Below are positions 6,565 through 14,966 of a DNA stretch of 32,158 nucleotides, one piece after another. Made by a program: the position numbers and the translations under genes. Source of the DNA: Xanthobacteraceae bacterium (GTDB lineage: Bacteria > Pseudomonadota > Alphaproteobacteria > Rhizobiales > Xanthobacteraceae); NCBI GenBank assembly GCA_030037065.1, contig JASHRW010000068.1, forward strand, positions 1 through 32,158. The letters are read 5' to 3'. The notes under the pieces are model-generated. The model was not told the DNA's origin, did no database searches, and worked only from the letters and a program-made list of their open reading frames with translations. Numbering within the stretch: position 1 is the stretch's first letter; every line of letters begins with the position of its first letter.

Positions 6565-8583
6565 TTATTTTGGCGAGCCTACGGTTTCTTTGTCCGCGTC
6601 GGCCGCGTCATCAACGACCCGGCACAGATCGCGCATGATGCGATTCAATTCGAAATCCTTCGGCGTGTAGACTGCGGCGACGCCGGCGTCCTTCAACGCT
6701 TCGGCATCCTGCGGCGGGATGATGCCGCCGACCACGACCGGCACGCCGTCGACGCCGGCGTCCTTCATGCGCGCAATCACCTCGTGGACGAGCGGGAGAT
6801 GCGAGCCGGAAAGGATGGAGAGGCCGACGACGTGGACGCGCTTCTCGGCCGCTGCCGCGGCGATCGCCTCCGGGGTGAGCCGGATGCCGTCATAAATCAC
6901 GTCCATGCCGGCGTCGCGCGCACGCGACGCAATCTGCTCGGCGCCGTTGGAATGACCGTCGAGGCCGGGTTTGCCGACCAGAAATTTCAGCCGCCGGCCG
7001 AGCTTTTTCGACACGCGGTCGACTTCGGCGCGGATGTCGTCGAGCCCTTCGGCGTCATTGCGCATGGCGGTGCCGACGCCGGTCGGCGCACGATATTCGC
7101 CGAATGCCGAACGCAGCGCTAAACCCCATTCGCCGGTGGTCACGCCCGCCTTCGCGCAGGCGATCGAAACCGGCATGATGTTGGCGCCGCTCTTGGCCGC
7201 TTTGCGCAAAGTCTCGATCGCCGCGGCGACGGCAGCGGCATCGCGCGCGGCGCGCCAGGCGTTCAGCCGCGTCACCTGATCGATCTCGGCTTGTTCCGAT
7301 ACGGTGACGACCGCCTCGGCGGCTTCTGCGAGCGGTGACGGTTCGGTTTCGACGAAACGGTTGACGCCGACCACGATTTGCTCGCCGCGCTCGATCGCCT
7401 CGACCCGGCGCGCATTCGATTCGACGAGCTTCTGCTTCAAATATCCGGATTCAACGGCGACGACCGTGCCGCCCATTTTCTCGATCTGGGCAAGTTCTTC
7501 CTTGGCCGCCTCCTTCAATTCGGCGACCTTGGCGGCGATGACGGGCGAGCCGCTGAAAACATCGCCGTATTCCAAGAGGTCGGTTTCGTAGGCGAGGATC
7601 TGTTGCATGCGCAGCGACCATTGCTGGTCCCACGGCCGCGGCAAGCCAAGCGCCTCGTTCCAGGCCGGCAACTGCACCGCGCGCGCTCGCGCTTGCTTCG
7701 ACAACGTCACGGCCAGCATCTCCAGCAGAATGCGAGCGATATTGTTCTCCGGCTGCGGCTCGGTCAGCCCCAACGAGTTCACCTGGACGCCATAGCGGAA
7801 CAGCCGCTGCTTGGCGTCGTGCACGCCGTAACGCGCGCGCGTGATCTCGTCCCACAGCTCGGTGAAGGCGCGCATCTTGCAGACTTCGGTGATGATGCGC
7901 AGTCCCGCATTGACGAAGAACGAGATGTGGCCGACCACTTCGGCGAATTCTTGGTCCGCGCATTGGCGCGATGCCTTCACCGTATCGAGCACGCCGATGG
8001 CGGTGGCAAGTGCGAAGGCCAGCTCCTGCACCGGCGTAGCGCCTGCCTCCTGCAGGTGATAGGAACAAACATTCATCGGATTCCATTTCGGCATCTCCTT
8101 GGTCGTGAACAGGATCACGTCCTTGGTAAGCCGCATCGACGGCGCCGGCGGGAATACGTAGGTGCCGCGCGACAGGTATTCCTTGATGATGTCGTTCTGC
8201 GTCGTGCCTTGCAGGACGGCGCGCGGCACGCCCTGCTCGTCGGCAAGCGCGACATAAAGCGCGAGCAGCCACGCGGCGGTGGCGTTGATCGTCATCGACG
8301 TGTTCATGGCGCCGAGCGGGATCGCCTCGAACAGCGTGCGCATATCGCCGAGATGACAGATCGGCACGCCGACTTTGCCGACTTCGCCCTTGGCGAGCGG
8401 ATGGTCGCTGTCGTAGCCGGTCTGCGTCGGCAGATCGAAAGCGACCGAAAGCCCGGTCTGCCCCTTGCTGAGGTTTTTACGATAAAGCGCGTTCGACGCC
8501 GACGCTGTCGAATGGCCCGCATAGGTGCGGAAAATCCAGGGCTTATCTCGCAAAGCTTTGTCGCGGCGCGGCTGGCTGCCCAT
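6565..8583 (-). CDS. ecm: Ethylmalonyl-CoA mutase (MeaA type, B12-dependent)
   Basis: A 672-residue adenosylcobalamin-dependent acyl-CoA mutase that converts (2R)-ethylmalonyl-CoA to (2S)-methylsuccinyl-CoA in the ethylmalonyl-CoA pathway. The single chain carries the catalytic barrel (AGHSTA, GLSVAFDLPTQTGYDSDHP, QGTTQNDIIKEY) and a C-terminal B12-binding domain. In the latter, the cobalt-ligating DxHxxG is DGHSNG at 542-547, followed by SGSH and GGIIP. Overall wording (RDKPWIFRTYAGHSTA near the start, NSLGLTEPQPENN) matches Ecm/MeaA rather than methylmalonyl-CoA mutase. The frame stays open to 8685. I prefer the ATG at 8583 because it begins shortly before the conserved N-terminus and leaves a divergent promoter region toward the PAP2 gene. 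Its ribosome-binding site is weak. Confidence 0.92.
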   Translation of the reverse strand: MGSQPRRDKALRDKPWIFRTYAGHSTASASNALYRKNLSKGQTGLSVAFDLPTQTGYDSDHPLAKGEVGKVGVPICHLGDMRTLFEAIPLGAMNTSMTINATAAWLLALYVALADEQGVPRAVLQGTTQNDIIKEYLSRGTYVFPPAPSMRLTKDVILFTTKEMPKWNPMNVCSYHLQEAGATPVQELAFALATAIGVLDTVKASRQCADQEFAEVVGHISFFVNAGLRIITEVCKMRAFTELWDEITRARYGVHDAKQRLFRYGVQVNSLGLTEPQPENNIARILLEMLAVTLSKQARARAVQLPAWNEALGLPRPWDQQWSLRMQQILAYETDLLEYGDVFSGSPVIAAKVAELKEAAKEELAQIEKMGGTVVAVESGYLKQKLVESNARRVEAIERGEQIVVGVNRFVETEPSPLAEAAEAVVTVSEQAEIDQVTRLNAWRAARDAAAVAAAIETLRKAAKSGANIMPVSIACAKAGVTTGEWGLALRSAFGEYRAPTGVGTAMRNDAEGLDDIRAEVDRVSKKLGRRLKFLVGKPGLDGHSNGAEQIASRARDAGMDVIYDGIRLTPEAIAAAAAEKRVHVVGLSILSGSHLPLVHEVIARMKDAGVDGVPVVVGGIIPPQDAEALKDAGVAAVYTPKDFELNRIMRDLCRVVDDAADADKETVGSPK

Positions 8584-8645
8584 TGATATGCCCGCGTTGG
8601 TCCATGATTTCGTCCACGGATTCCGCCCGGCTAATGTGATGCGGA

Positions 8646-8661
8646 TTTTGCTGCAATGCAA
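8646..8661 (+). promoter_or_regulatory. TTTTGC/GCAA motif upstream of ecm
   Basis: TTTTGCTGCAATGCAA contains TTGC-T-GCAA and TTGC-N6-GCAA dyads. It lies 63 bases upstream of the preferred ecm start and 82 bases before the divergent PAP2 gene. Similar TTTTGC elements occur before ccr and mcd. ScfR-family regulators of acyl-CoA assimilation are reported to bind TTTGCAAA-type sites, so a shared regulator is possible. The match is imperfect. Confidence 0.3.
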
Positions 8662-8742
8662 CATTAACTCTATGAATGCCAACATCCAATCTTAACCGCG
8701 CAAATTGGCTGGAACTTAACGCCGGCTCGCGACAAGTCCGGC

Positions 8743-9765
8743 ATGTCCGCAAAACTGCCTATACCGCCCGATGGCGAGACCGAGATCGCTTGGCGTTTTT
8801 TGTTGACCAATTGGATTGTCATCGGCGTCATGGCCGCGGCCTTGGGGCTCAGCATTCTCTTCACGAATTTTTCCATCGAGCAGTCCGGCTTGATGATCGC
8901 CGTCGGCTATGTCGGCCTGTATGGCGGATTTGCCCACGCTAATGCGCGCTCGCCGGTGCGCCGTGACCCGCAGGTCATGTTCGTGCTGGGTGGTACCGCG
9001 CAAATCGTCCTGATAACGGCGATCATGGCCCCGCTCACCTATGTGGCCGCGGCAATGAATATGCCGATGCAGGATTCGAACCTGCTCGCCGCCGACCGGG
9101 CGCTTGGTTTTGATTGGGCCGCCTATGTCCGATTTGTCGACGCCCACGCTATGCTCGCCGGCTGGCTCAACAGCGGCTACGCTATGATCCGCTGGCCGAT
9201 TTTCGCCATTCCCGTCATCCTGGCTGCCGTGCGGCGGTATCGTCGCATCGAGGAATTCACGCTCGCTTTCGGCGCGGCACTCGTTGCCACGACGATCATT
9301 TCCGCGCTCATTCCGGCGATCGGCGTTTATCAGGAGATCGGGCTCGATCCCGCGACTCTCAAGCACATCAACGTGAATGCGTATCTCGATCAGTTGCGCG
9401 ACCTGCCGCTGACGCGTGACGGCCTATTGCGACACCTTGATCTGATGGGTCTCGGAGGGATCGTCACGTTTCCAAGCTTCCATGCGGCGTCCGCGGTGCT
9501 TTATGCCTGGGCGCTTTGGCCGCTACGCTGGTGGCGACCGATCATCGTTCTGATCAACGGTCTGATGCTGGCGGCGACGCCGATCGACGGCGGTCATTAC
9601 TTCGTCGACCTCATTGCCGGGATTGCCATCGCCATTGCCGCGATCATAGCGGCGAAGGTGGTCGGCCGGCTTGTCGCCCGGCGGCGGGCTGATGCAACTT
9701 TTGCCGGCGCAACGGCCGCGACCGGTCCAGCCGCGCCTATGCCGGTCGGTGCACTGACGGAGTGA
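8743..9765 (+). CDS. PAP2-family membrane protein (Aur1/Ipt1-like)
   Basis: A 340-residue polytopic protein with about six or seven hydrophobic segments (first at 24-41, last near 290-310). The phosphatase signature is FPSFHAAS (243-250, His247) and GGHYFVD (283-289, His285), i.e. the SFH variant of the PAP2 SGH motif seen in the PAP2_3/inositol-phosphotransferase-like branch. Such enzymes remove or transfer phosphate groups on lipids or polyprenyl carriers at the membrane. The substrate cannot be read from sequence. The start at 8743 lacks a strong ribosome-binding site. Its last 29 bases overlap the convergent GT87 gene; it is divergent from ecm. Confidence 0.82.
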   Translation: MSAKLPIPPDGETEIAWRFLLTNWIVIGVMAAALGLSILFTNFSIEQSGLMIAVGYVGLYGGFAHANARSPVRRDPQVMFVLGGTAQIVLITAIMAPLTYVAAAMNMPMQDSNLLAADRALGFDWAAYVRFVDAHAMLAGWLNSGYAMIRWPIFAIPVILAAVRRYRRIEEFTLAFGAALVATTIISALIPAIGVYQEIGLDPATLKHINVNAYLDQLRDLPLTRDGLLRHLDLMGLGGIVTFPSFHAASAVLYAWALWPLRWWRPIIVLINGLMLAATPIDGGHYFVDLIAGIAIAIAAIIAAKVVGRLVARRRADATFAGATAATGPAAPMPVGALTE

Positions 9766-10951
9766 AGCGAAGCTCGACTAAGGCGCGTTGCACTGCCAGC
9801 GCCAATACGATCAGCACTGCAGCGAGACCGGTTTGCGTCTTGACGTATGGATAGATCAGGATCAGCATGCCGCCTGCTGCCAAGCCCAGCGGTTCGCTCG
9901 CGGTAAATCCACGTTCCAGCGCAAAGCGCAGAAGAAAAGCGACGGCGACGGCCAGAGCGGACAAGTCATACATGTACACATAGGGCGTGACGAGAAAGAC
10001 CGCCGAAGCGAGCGCGGCGGCCTTGAGGTCGAACGGCGCGCGGCTGCGCCACAACCAGATGATTCCTGCAGCAACGGCAATGCTGCCCGTCGCCTGTACC
10101 GACCAGGCAAGCGCCTCGCTGCCGCCCTGCGCGCGCAGGAGACCGAACAGGCTTTGCAGCCGGTTGAAATCGCCGGCGCCTTGGCCGAGCACGAGGTGCC
10201 CGGTCGCCGGCAACGAATGAAAGAATGCCACCCAGGGGGTTGTGCCGAACGACAACCACGCGGTCGCCGCCAGCACCATCGCCACCAGCGCCGCGACGGT
10301 CAGCGTGCGCCAGCGCCGGTCGACGATCAGCACCAGCGGAAACAGCAAGCCGAATTGCGGCTTGTAGGTGAGGAGACCAAGAAAAATTCCGGCGAGTACC
10401 GGCCGCTGCCGCAGAAACGCAAGCGTGCCGCCGATGAGCGTTGCGGTCAAAAAGCCGTTTTGTCCCGCGCTGATGTTCCAGAGCGCCGCGGGAAAGCCGA
10501 GCGCGAGGAGGATGCCGATCTTATCGCCAAGAATGTAGCGCAGCATTGCGGCGCAAGCGGCGAGGCTTGTCGCGAGCCAGACCAATAGAGCGGCAAGATA
10601 AGGCAACATGGCGACGCCGGCGGCGACGAACAAAAAAGTCGGCGGATAGGGCCAGCCGTAATAGTTGGGAAACTCGTGGCCGAGCGCGCGCACTTCCGCG
10701 GCACGGTGCAGCGTCCAGTCATAGGCGGAAGCGGCTTTGCCATTGAGCGCTAGTTGTCCGGCGGCATAGACATCGACGAAGTCGTTGGCGATCGGCCGGC
10801 CTTGGCCGTCGACGAGAAAATGGCCCTGCAAATAGGTGCCGGCGAGAGCGATCAGATAAGAGAGTGCCAGTGCTAGTCCGATCGCGCCGATCAGTCGCCG
10901 CGCCGTCAGTTGCGGCGGAGCGATTGGCTTAGTGACCGGGGTCGCATCCAT
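9737..10951 (-). CDS. GT87-like (DUF2029) membrane glycosyltransferase
   Basis: A 404-residue membrane protein with roughly nine to eleven hydrophobic segments from residue 20 onward. Early acidic residues in ANDFVDVYAAGQLALNG (55-71) sit in the first periplasmic loop, where GT-C enzymes such as the mycobacterial alpha-1,2-mannosyltransferases (GT87) carry their catalytic Asp. The loop with YPPTFLFVA and the later KPQFGLLFPL also fit this family. It would use a polyprenyl-phosphate sugar and modify an envelope glycan or lipid; the acceptor is unknown. The frame extends to an ATG at 10984. I chose 10951, and neither has a clear ribosome-binding site. Convergent 3' overlap with the PAP2 gene. 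Confidence 0.75.
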   Translation of the reverse strand: MDATPVTKPIAPPQLTARRLIGAIGLALALSYLIALAGTYLQGHFLVDGQGRPIANDFVDVYAAGQLALNGKAASAYDWTLHRAAEVRALGHEFPNYYGWPYPPTFLFVAAGVAMLPYLAALLVWLATSLAACAAMLRYILGDKIGILLALGFPAALWNISAGQNGFLTATLIGGTLAFLRQRPVLAGIFLGLLTYKPQFGLLFPLVLIVDRRWRTLTVAALVAMVLAATAWLSFGTTPWVAFFHSLPATGHLVLGQGAGDFNRLQSLFGLLRAQGGSEALAWSVQATGSIAVAAGIIWLWRSRAPFDLKAAALASAVFLVTPYVYMYDLSALAVAVAFLLRFALERGFTASEPLGLAAGGMLILIYPYVKTQTGLAAVLIVLALAVQRALVELRFTPSVHRPA

Positions 10952-11047
10952 GGCAGCGCAGTCAATATGGAGCGTGGCGCCCAAGGCTCGGGGCCTTGGC
11001 GCCTCGCTCTACCGCGCATTCCTTTCTGCGACCTTATCGTGTGGGCG

Positions 11048-11311
11048 CTAACGTCTGCCCATGCCCGTCACCAATCGCAGGATCACCAACAGGATCACCG
11101 CGCCGATGAAGGCGTCGATCACCGCCCGGATGAAGCCGGTCCCGAGGTTGATATGTAAATAGGGGAAGAGATAGCCGGCGATGATGGCGCCGATGATGCC
11201 GACGATGATGTCGCCGATCAGGCCGAAGCCGCCGCCGCGCACGACCTTGCCGGCGAGCCAGCCGGCGATGAGGCCGACGATGATCCATACGATAATGCTT
11301 TGTACAGGCAT
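11048..11311 (-). CDS. GlsB/YeaQ/YmgE family small stress membrane protein
   Basis: An 87-residue, Gly-rich protein with three hydrophobic segments (about 5-22, 29-49 and 61-80) and the family pattern GLIAGWLAGKVVRGGGFGLIGDIIVGIIGA. Members are inner-membrane proteins often induced by stress or stationary phase; molecular function is unknown. ATG at 11311 has GGGGGAG just upstream. It is upstream of, and co-directional with, the GT87 gene, with a 96-base gap that contains no recognisable gene. Confidence 0.9.
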   Translation of the reverse strand: MPVQSIIVWIIVGLIAGWLAGKVVRGGGFGLIGDIIVGIIGAIIAGYLFPYLHINLGTGFIRAVIDAFIGAVILLVILRLVTGMGRR

Positions 11312-11429
11312 GATCTCCCCCCGCTACCCTGCTCCGGCGAAGGCCGGTCCTTGGCGCTGTTCGAAACGCCGCAATCACGATAAGCCTCCGTGCGCCGGCT
11401 GTCAGCCGATCCCGTTCGGAGTTTGGAAC

Positions 11430-11458
11430 TTTTGCACGCAAGTAATTGTTGCGCTGCA
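11430..11458 (+). promoter_or_regulatory. TTTTGC..GCAA and TTGC..TGCA elements upstream of ccr
   Basis: TTTTGCACGCAA (11430-11441) contains TTGC-AC-GCAA, and TTGCGCTGCA (11449-11458) is a second, weaker dyad. Their centres are 17 bases apart, about 80-105 bases before the ccr start. They resemble the elements found before ecm and mcd. A link to a common acyl-CoA regulator is inference. Confidence 0.3.
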
Positions 11459-11535
11459 GCATGGTCTACGGCAGACTGCGATTGCTGCTATCGCACCGCA
11501 GCGATCGCGCTTGCCTGTCGAAGACGGGGTCCGTC

Positions 11536-12819
11536 ATGGCCGTCGCACAGAAAAAGCCGTCCGCCGCACCCTACAAGGATCTCTATGCCATCGGCGAGGT
11601 CCCGCCGCTCGGTCACGTGCCGGCGAAAATGCATGCCTGGGCGATCCGCAAGGAGCGCCACGGCCCGCCCGAGACGGCGATGCAGCTCGAAATCGTGCCG
11701 ACATGGCCGATCGCCGAGGACGAGGTGCTGGTCTACGTGATGGCCGGCGGCGTCAATTACAACGGCGTTTGGGCTGGTCTCGGCCAGCCGATCTCGCCCC
11801 TCGACATGCACAAGAATCCATTCCACGTCGCGGGCTCGGACGCCTCCGGCATCGTCTGGGCCGTCGGCTCAAAGGTCCGGCGCTGGAAGATCGGTGACGA
11901 AGTCATTGTGCATTGCAATCAGGACGATGGCGACGATGAAGATTGCAACGGAGGCGATCCGCTGTTGTCGCCGTCGCAACGCATCTGGGGCTATGAAACG
12001 CCTGACGGTTCGTTCGCGCAATTTTGTCGCGTGCAGTCGCGGCAGCTCATGCACAAGCCGGCGCATCTGACCTGGGAAGAATCGGCCTGCTACACGCTGA
12101 CCCTGGCAACCGCCTACCGCATGCTGTTCGGCCACGCGCCGCACACGCTCAAGCCCGGCGACAATGTGCTGGTCTGGGGCGCGTCCGGCGGGCTCGGCGT
12201 GTTCGGCGTGCAGCTTGTCGCCGCTTCGGGCGCCAATGCCGTCGGCATCGTGTCCGATCGCGCGAAGGTGCAATACGTCATGGATCTCGGCGCCAAGGGC
12301 GTGATCAACCGCAGCGAATTCAAGTGCTGGGGACCGATGCCGAAGGTCGGAACGCCGGACTACGAATCGTGGGCGAAGGAGGCGCGACGTTTCGGCAAGG
12401 CGATCTGGGATATCACCGGCAAGCGCGATGTTGACATCGTGTTCGAGCATCCGGGCGAAGCGACGTTTCCGGTTTCATGCTTGGTGGTCAAGCGCGGCGG
12501 CATGGTCGTGTTTTGCGCCGGCACTTCGGGCTACAACATCACCTTTGACGCGCGCTACGTGTGGATGCGGCAGAAGCGGATTCAGGGCTCGCACTTTGCG
12601 CATCTGAAACAGGCGAGCGCCGCCAACCGCTTCGTCATCGACCGCCGCGTCGATCCGTGCATGAGCGACGTCTTTCCCTGGGACAAGATTCCCTACGCGC
12701 ACGAGCTGATGCGCACCAACCGGCACAAGCCCGGCAATATGGCGGTTCTGGTCAACACACCGCGCTCCGGATTGCGCAATTTCGACGACGTGCTGGAAGC
12801 GGCGTCATCGCGGAATTGA
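11536..12819 (+). CDS. ccr: Crotonyl-CoA carboxylase/reductase
   Basis: A 427-residue NADPH-dependent medium-chain reductase that reductively carboxylates crotonyl-CoA to (2S)-ethylmalonyl-CoA, the key step of the ethylmalonyl-CoA pathway. The N-terminal catalytic part has AGGVNYNGVWAGLGQP (70-85) and WGYETPDGSFAQF (151-163). The Asn and Glu in these segments correspond to residues described as lining the CO2 pocket of carboxylating reductases. The Rossmann motif WGASGGLGVFG is at 214-224 and HFAHLKQA lies toward the C-terminus. The presence of these rather than generic crotonyl-CoA reductase features supports carboxylase activity. Start ATG at 11536 has a weak GGGGT site; the frame is open to 11446 but the extra residues do not look conserved. 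Shares its pathway with ecm and mcd nearby. Confidence 0.94.
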   Translation: MAVAQKKPSAAPYKDLYAIGEVPPLGHVPAKMHAWAIRKERHGPPETAMQLEIVPTWPIAEDEVLVYVMAGGVNYNGVWAGLGQPISPLDMHKNPFHVAGSDASGIVWAVGSKVRRWKIGDEVIVHCNQDDGDDEDCNGGDPLLSPSQRIWGYETPDGSFAQFCRVQSRQLMHKPAHLTWEESACYTLTLATAYRMLFGHAPHTLKPGDNVLVWGASGGLGVFGVQLVAASGANAVGIVSDRAKVQYVMDLGAKGVINRSEFKCWGPMPKVGTPDYESWAKEARRFGKAIWDITGKRDVDIVFEHPGEATFPVSCLVVKRGGMVVFCAGTSGYNITFDARYVWMRQKRIQGSHFAHLKQASAANRFVIDRRVDPCMSDVFPWDKIPYAHELMRTNRHKPGNMAVLVNTPRSGLRNFDDVLEAASSRN

Positions 12820-12866
12820 ACCGGCACGCGAATCGGATTTTGTACTTCGCCCGCACAACGGAATCC

Positions 12867-13709
12867 TCATGGCGCGCGATCGCGCGCCCGCGCGATGGCG
12901 GCGTTGAGTTCGCCGCCAAAAATGAAAATCCAGGCGCTGAAATAGAGAAATACCAAAGCGGTCATCGCCGACGCGAGCCCGGCGTAATAGGTCACGTAGG
13001 TATAGGAGAAATTGGCGAGATAGCGGCCGAAGGCAAAACCACAGGCGAGCCAGAGCACAAGCGTCGCGGCGATGCCGGGCCATACATCGGCAAGCCGCCG
13101 CCGTCCCGCCGGCAGCCATATGTGCAAAATGAAAAGCGCAATCGCGATGACCAGCGCGGCAATGCCGAGGCGTGCGAAATTGTCGTGGCCGGCGAGCGGA
13201 TTGAGGAACGGCGCATAAGCCAGCGCGGTGCGGAACACCAGCGGGCCGAGCACGACGAAGAAGGCCAGCACCAGAAGGCTGATCGCGCTGATGAGCACGT
13301 AACCGATGGACTCCAGCCGTAACAACCACCAGGGTCGCCGTTCGCTCAGCCCATAGGCGCGGTTCAATCCGATGCGCAGGCTCTCGATGCCGCTCGAAGA
13401 AAAGTAAAGGGCGAACACGGCTCCGAGAGTGACCACGTCGCCGCGCGCCGTGGTGAGCACGCTGTGAATCTGCTGGGCGATAGGACCGGACACTTCGTGC
13501 GGCCAGGCGGCGACGATCAGGCGCGCCACCTCGTCGGCCAGATCTCGCGAGCCGATGAAGCCCGCGAGCGCCGTCACCAGGATCAAAAACGGAAACATCG
13601 CCATCAGCACAGACAGCGCGATGTGGCTCGCGATCGCCCAGCCGTCGTCGGCATTGAAGCGATAGAAGGCATCGATGGCGACGCGGCTACAAGTGCGGAT
13701 GGGTTGCAA
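12867..13709 (-). CDS. YihY/virulence factor BrkB family membrane protein
   Basis: A 280-residue protein of the YihY/BrkB family (once misnamed RNase BN). The N-terminus FYRFNADDGWAIASHIALS leads into the first of about six membrane helices (36-57, 95-115, 140-165, 180-200, 215-235, 245-270). The family signature SSGIESLRIGLNRAYGLSERRPWW is spread over about 127-150. Function is not established; a role in envelope transport or permeability is commonly proposed. The only in-frame start before the conserved region is TTG at 13709, with GGAGAG upstream. Convergent with ccr, 47 bases apart. Confidence 0.88.
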   Translation of the reverse strand: MQPIRTCSRVAIDAFYRFNADDGWAIASHIALSVLMAMFPFLILVTALAGFIGSRDLADEVARLIVAAWPHEVSGPIAQQIHSVLTTARGDVVTLGAVFALYFSSSGIESLRIGLNRAYGLSERRPWWLLRLESIGYVLISAISLLVLAFFVVLGPLVFRTALAYAPFLNPLAGHDNFARLGIAALVIAIALFILHIWLPAGRRRLADVWPGIAATLVLWLACGFAFGRYLANFSYTYVTYYAGLASAMTALVFLYFSAWIFIFGGELNAAIARARDRAP

Positions 13710-13890
13710 GGAAGGCGCTCTCCGCGACGTGTGCAGGTCTCACCGGACATATCTTATCGCGCGGGCGACGCCCGGTCGCAAACCGGCCGGCGTTTGCGCC
13801 GCAGAGGGCCGGCGCATACGCGCGGTTGGCCGAGTTGACTCGCACGCCTGAGGTTAGCGCCGATATCGATTCCGGATGGCGGGTCATTGA

Positions 13891-13904
13891 TTGAGCTACA
13901 TCAG
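13891..13904 (+). promoter_or_regulatory. FixK/FNR-like box upstream of DUF1036 gene
   Basis: TTGAGCTACATCAG matches the FNR/FixK dyad TTGAT-N4-ATCAA at eight of ten positions, and the shorter TTGA-N6-TCAA at seven of eight. It sits 86 bases before the DUF1036 start, inside a 281-base gap (13710-13990) that otherwise holds no gene I can see. Oxygen-responsive control is inference from one imperfect match. Confidence 0.35.
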
Positions 13905-13990
13905 ATGCAACAAAATATGGTATGTCATTGTCATCGCCGGGAAACGATAACTGGGTCCACTGCAGTTTCATTCGAAAAGGAGCATTGGCG

Positions 13991-14437
13991 ATGAAGGTCG
14001 CAAGATCAGCATTGATTGCCGTTTTCTTCGCATTGGCATGCCTGTGCCCCGGCATGGCTCGCGCACAGGCGCAGGCGCACATGTTTCACTTTCAAGTCTG
14101 CAACCACACTAAGGTTCAAGCGTCCGTCGCCACCGCAAGTTATGTCTCCCCAACCGACGATCGATATGTGGTTCAAGGCTGGTGGAGCGTCGGCCCCGGC
14201 AGTTGCCAGTGGATCGGCTACTTTCCGCAAGGCTGGTTCTATTATTACGCCGAACAAACCAATACGCAGCAAATCGTTTGGACAGGCAAAGACGCCGAAC
14301 TTTGCGTCCAGTATCCCGGGCCATTTGAACGCATCAACGCGGATAATTATAAATGCCAGTCCAACGAGGTCTTAAGGGATTTCACGGTGTTTTCGATTTC
14401 GAACACCACTGGAACGTTCACCTGGAATTTGAACTGA
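13991..14437 (+). CDS. DUF1036 family secreted protein
   Basis: A 148-residue exported protein. Residues 1-25 are a clear signal peptide (MKVARSALIAVFF core, ending ARAQA). The mature part has the DUF1036 pattern CNHTKVQASVATASY, GWWSVGPGSC and YYYAEQ, with four cysteines (CNH, GSC, LCV, KCQ) that could form two disulfides. Members are small periplasmic or surface proteins of unknown function, common in Hyphomicrobiales. The ATG at 13991 has AAGGAG upstream; the frame is open to 13922, but the signal peptide and ribosome-binding site decide this start. Confidence 0.85.
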   Translation: MKVARSALIAVFFALACLCPGMARAQAQAHMFHFQVCNHTKVQASVATASYVSPTDDRYVVQGWWSVGPGSCQWIGYFPQGWFYYYAEQTNTQQIVWTGKDAELCVQYPGPFERINADNYKCQSNEVLRDFTVFSISNTTGTFTWNLN

Positions 14438-14541
14438 GCGCCAGAGAACGGCAATCGGACTGCAGGACGCTGAAACGAGAAAAGCCTGCTAGCCCTCGAA
14501 GGCCAGCTCGGCTCGCTGAAATAATCAAAGAGGGGTAGCTT

Positions 14542-14811
14542 CTATTTCAGCGCATTAGCCGTTTTGGGCGTCAGATCGGAGCCGGTTGCAGTCCCTGCAG
14601 TCTCTGCGGTCGTCGAGGTTCCGATGGTCGGCGGCGGTGTTTCCTTGGCGGCCGCGATCCTCGCTCCGCCGCCGGGCGCTGCGTTGGATACGATCTTGGG
14701 CGGCGTGGCTTGCGGGCTATTCGACGTTTCCGCCGAAGCCGGTACGGCGACTAGCAGGGCAACCGCCGCGATCGATGCTGCCGCCGCCGGCACCTTCTGC
14801 GCAAGGCTCAT
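14542..14811 (-). CDS. Small secreted low-complexity protein, unknown function
   Basis: An 89-residue protein I do not recognise. Residues 1-27 look like a signal peptide (KVPAAAASIAAVALLVAVPASA, cut after ASA). The mature 60 residues are rich in Ala, Thr, Pro and Gly, without cysteines or a predicted fold (for example TSTTAETAGTATG). A strong AAGGAG lies seven to eleven bases before the ATG at 14811, which favours real translation. It is on the opposite strand to the DUF1036 gene, with a 104-base convergent gap, and follows the chemoreceptor on the other side with a 155-base gap. Confidence 0.65.
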   Translation of the reverse strand: MSLAQKVPAAAASIAAVALLVAVPASAETSNSPQATPPKIVSNAAPGGGARIAAAKETPPPTIGTSTTAETAGTATGSDLTPKTANALK

Positions 14812-14966
14812 CTGGAGCTCCTTCAATTGGGTTGGAGTTGATGCCAAACGTAAGGAAAGATTTATCGGGCGACAAGCTAGAAGCGCAGTGTGGCAAAAAC
14901 TGGCCGTAACCGCCACGTCACGGGCGCCGGACAGATTAACAATGCGTAATCCGCGGTTGGCGTCGT

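Noticed and set aside
7378-8586. A 402-codon open frame on the plus strand opposite ecm
   Set aside because: It is exactly antisense to highly conserved mutase sequence, has Arg/His-rich composition and no family motif; a high-GC shadow frame.
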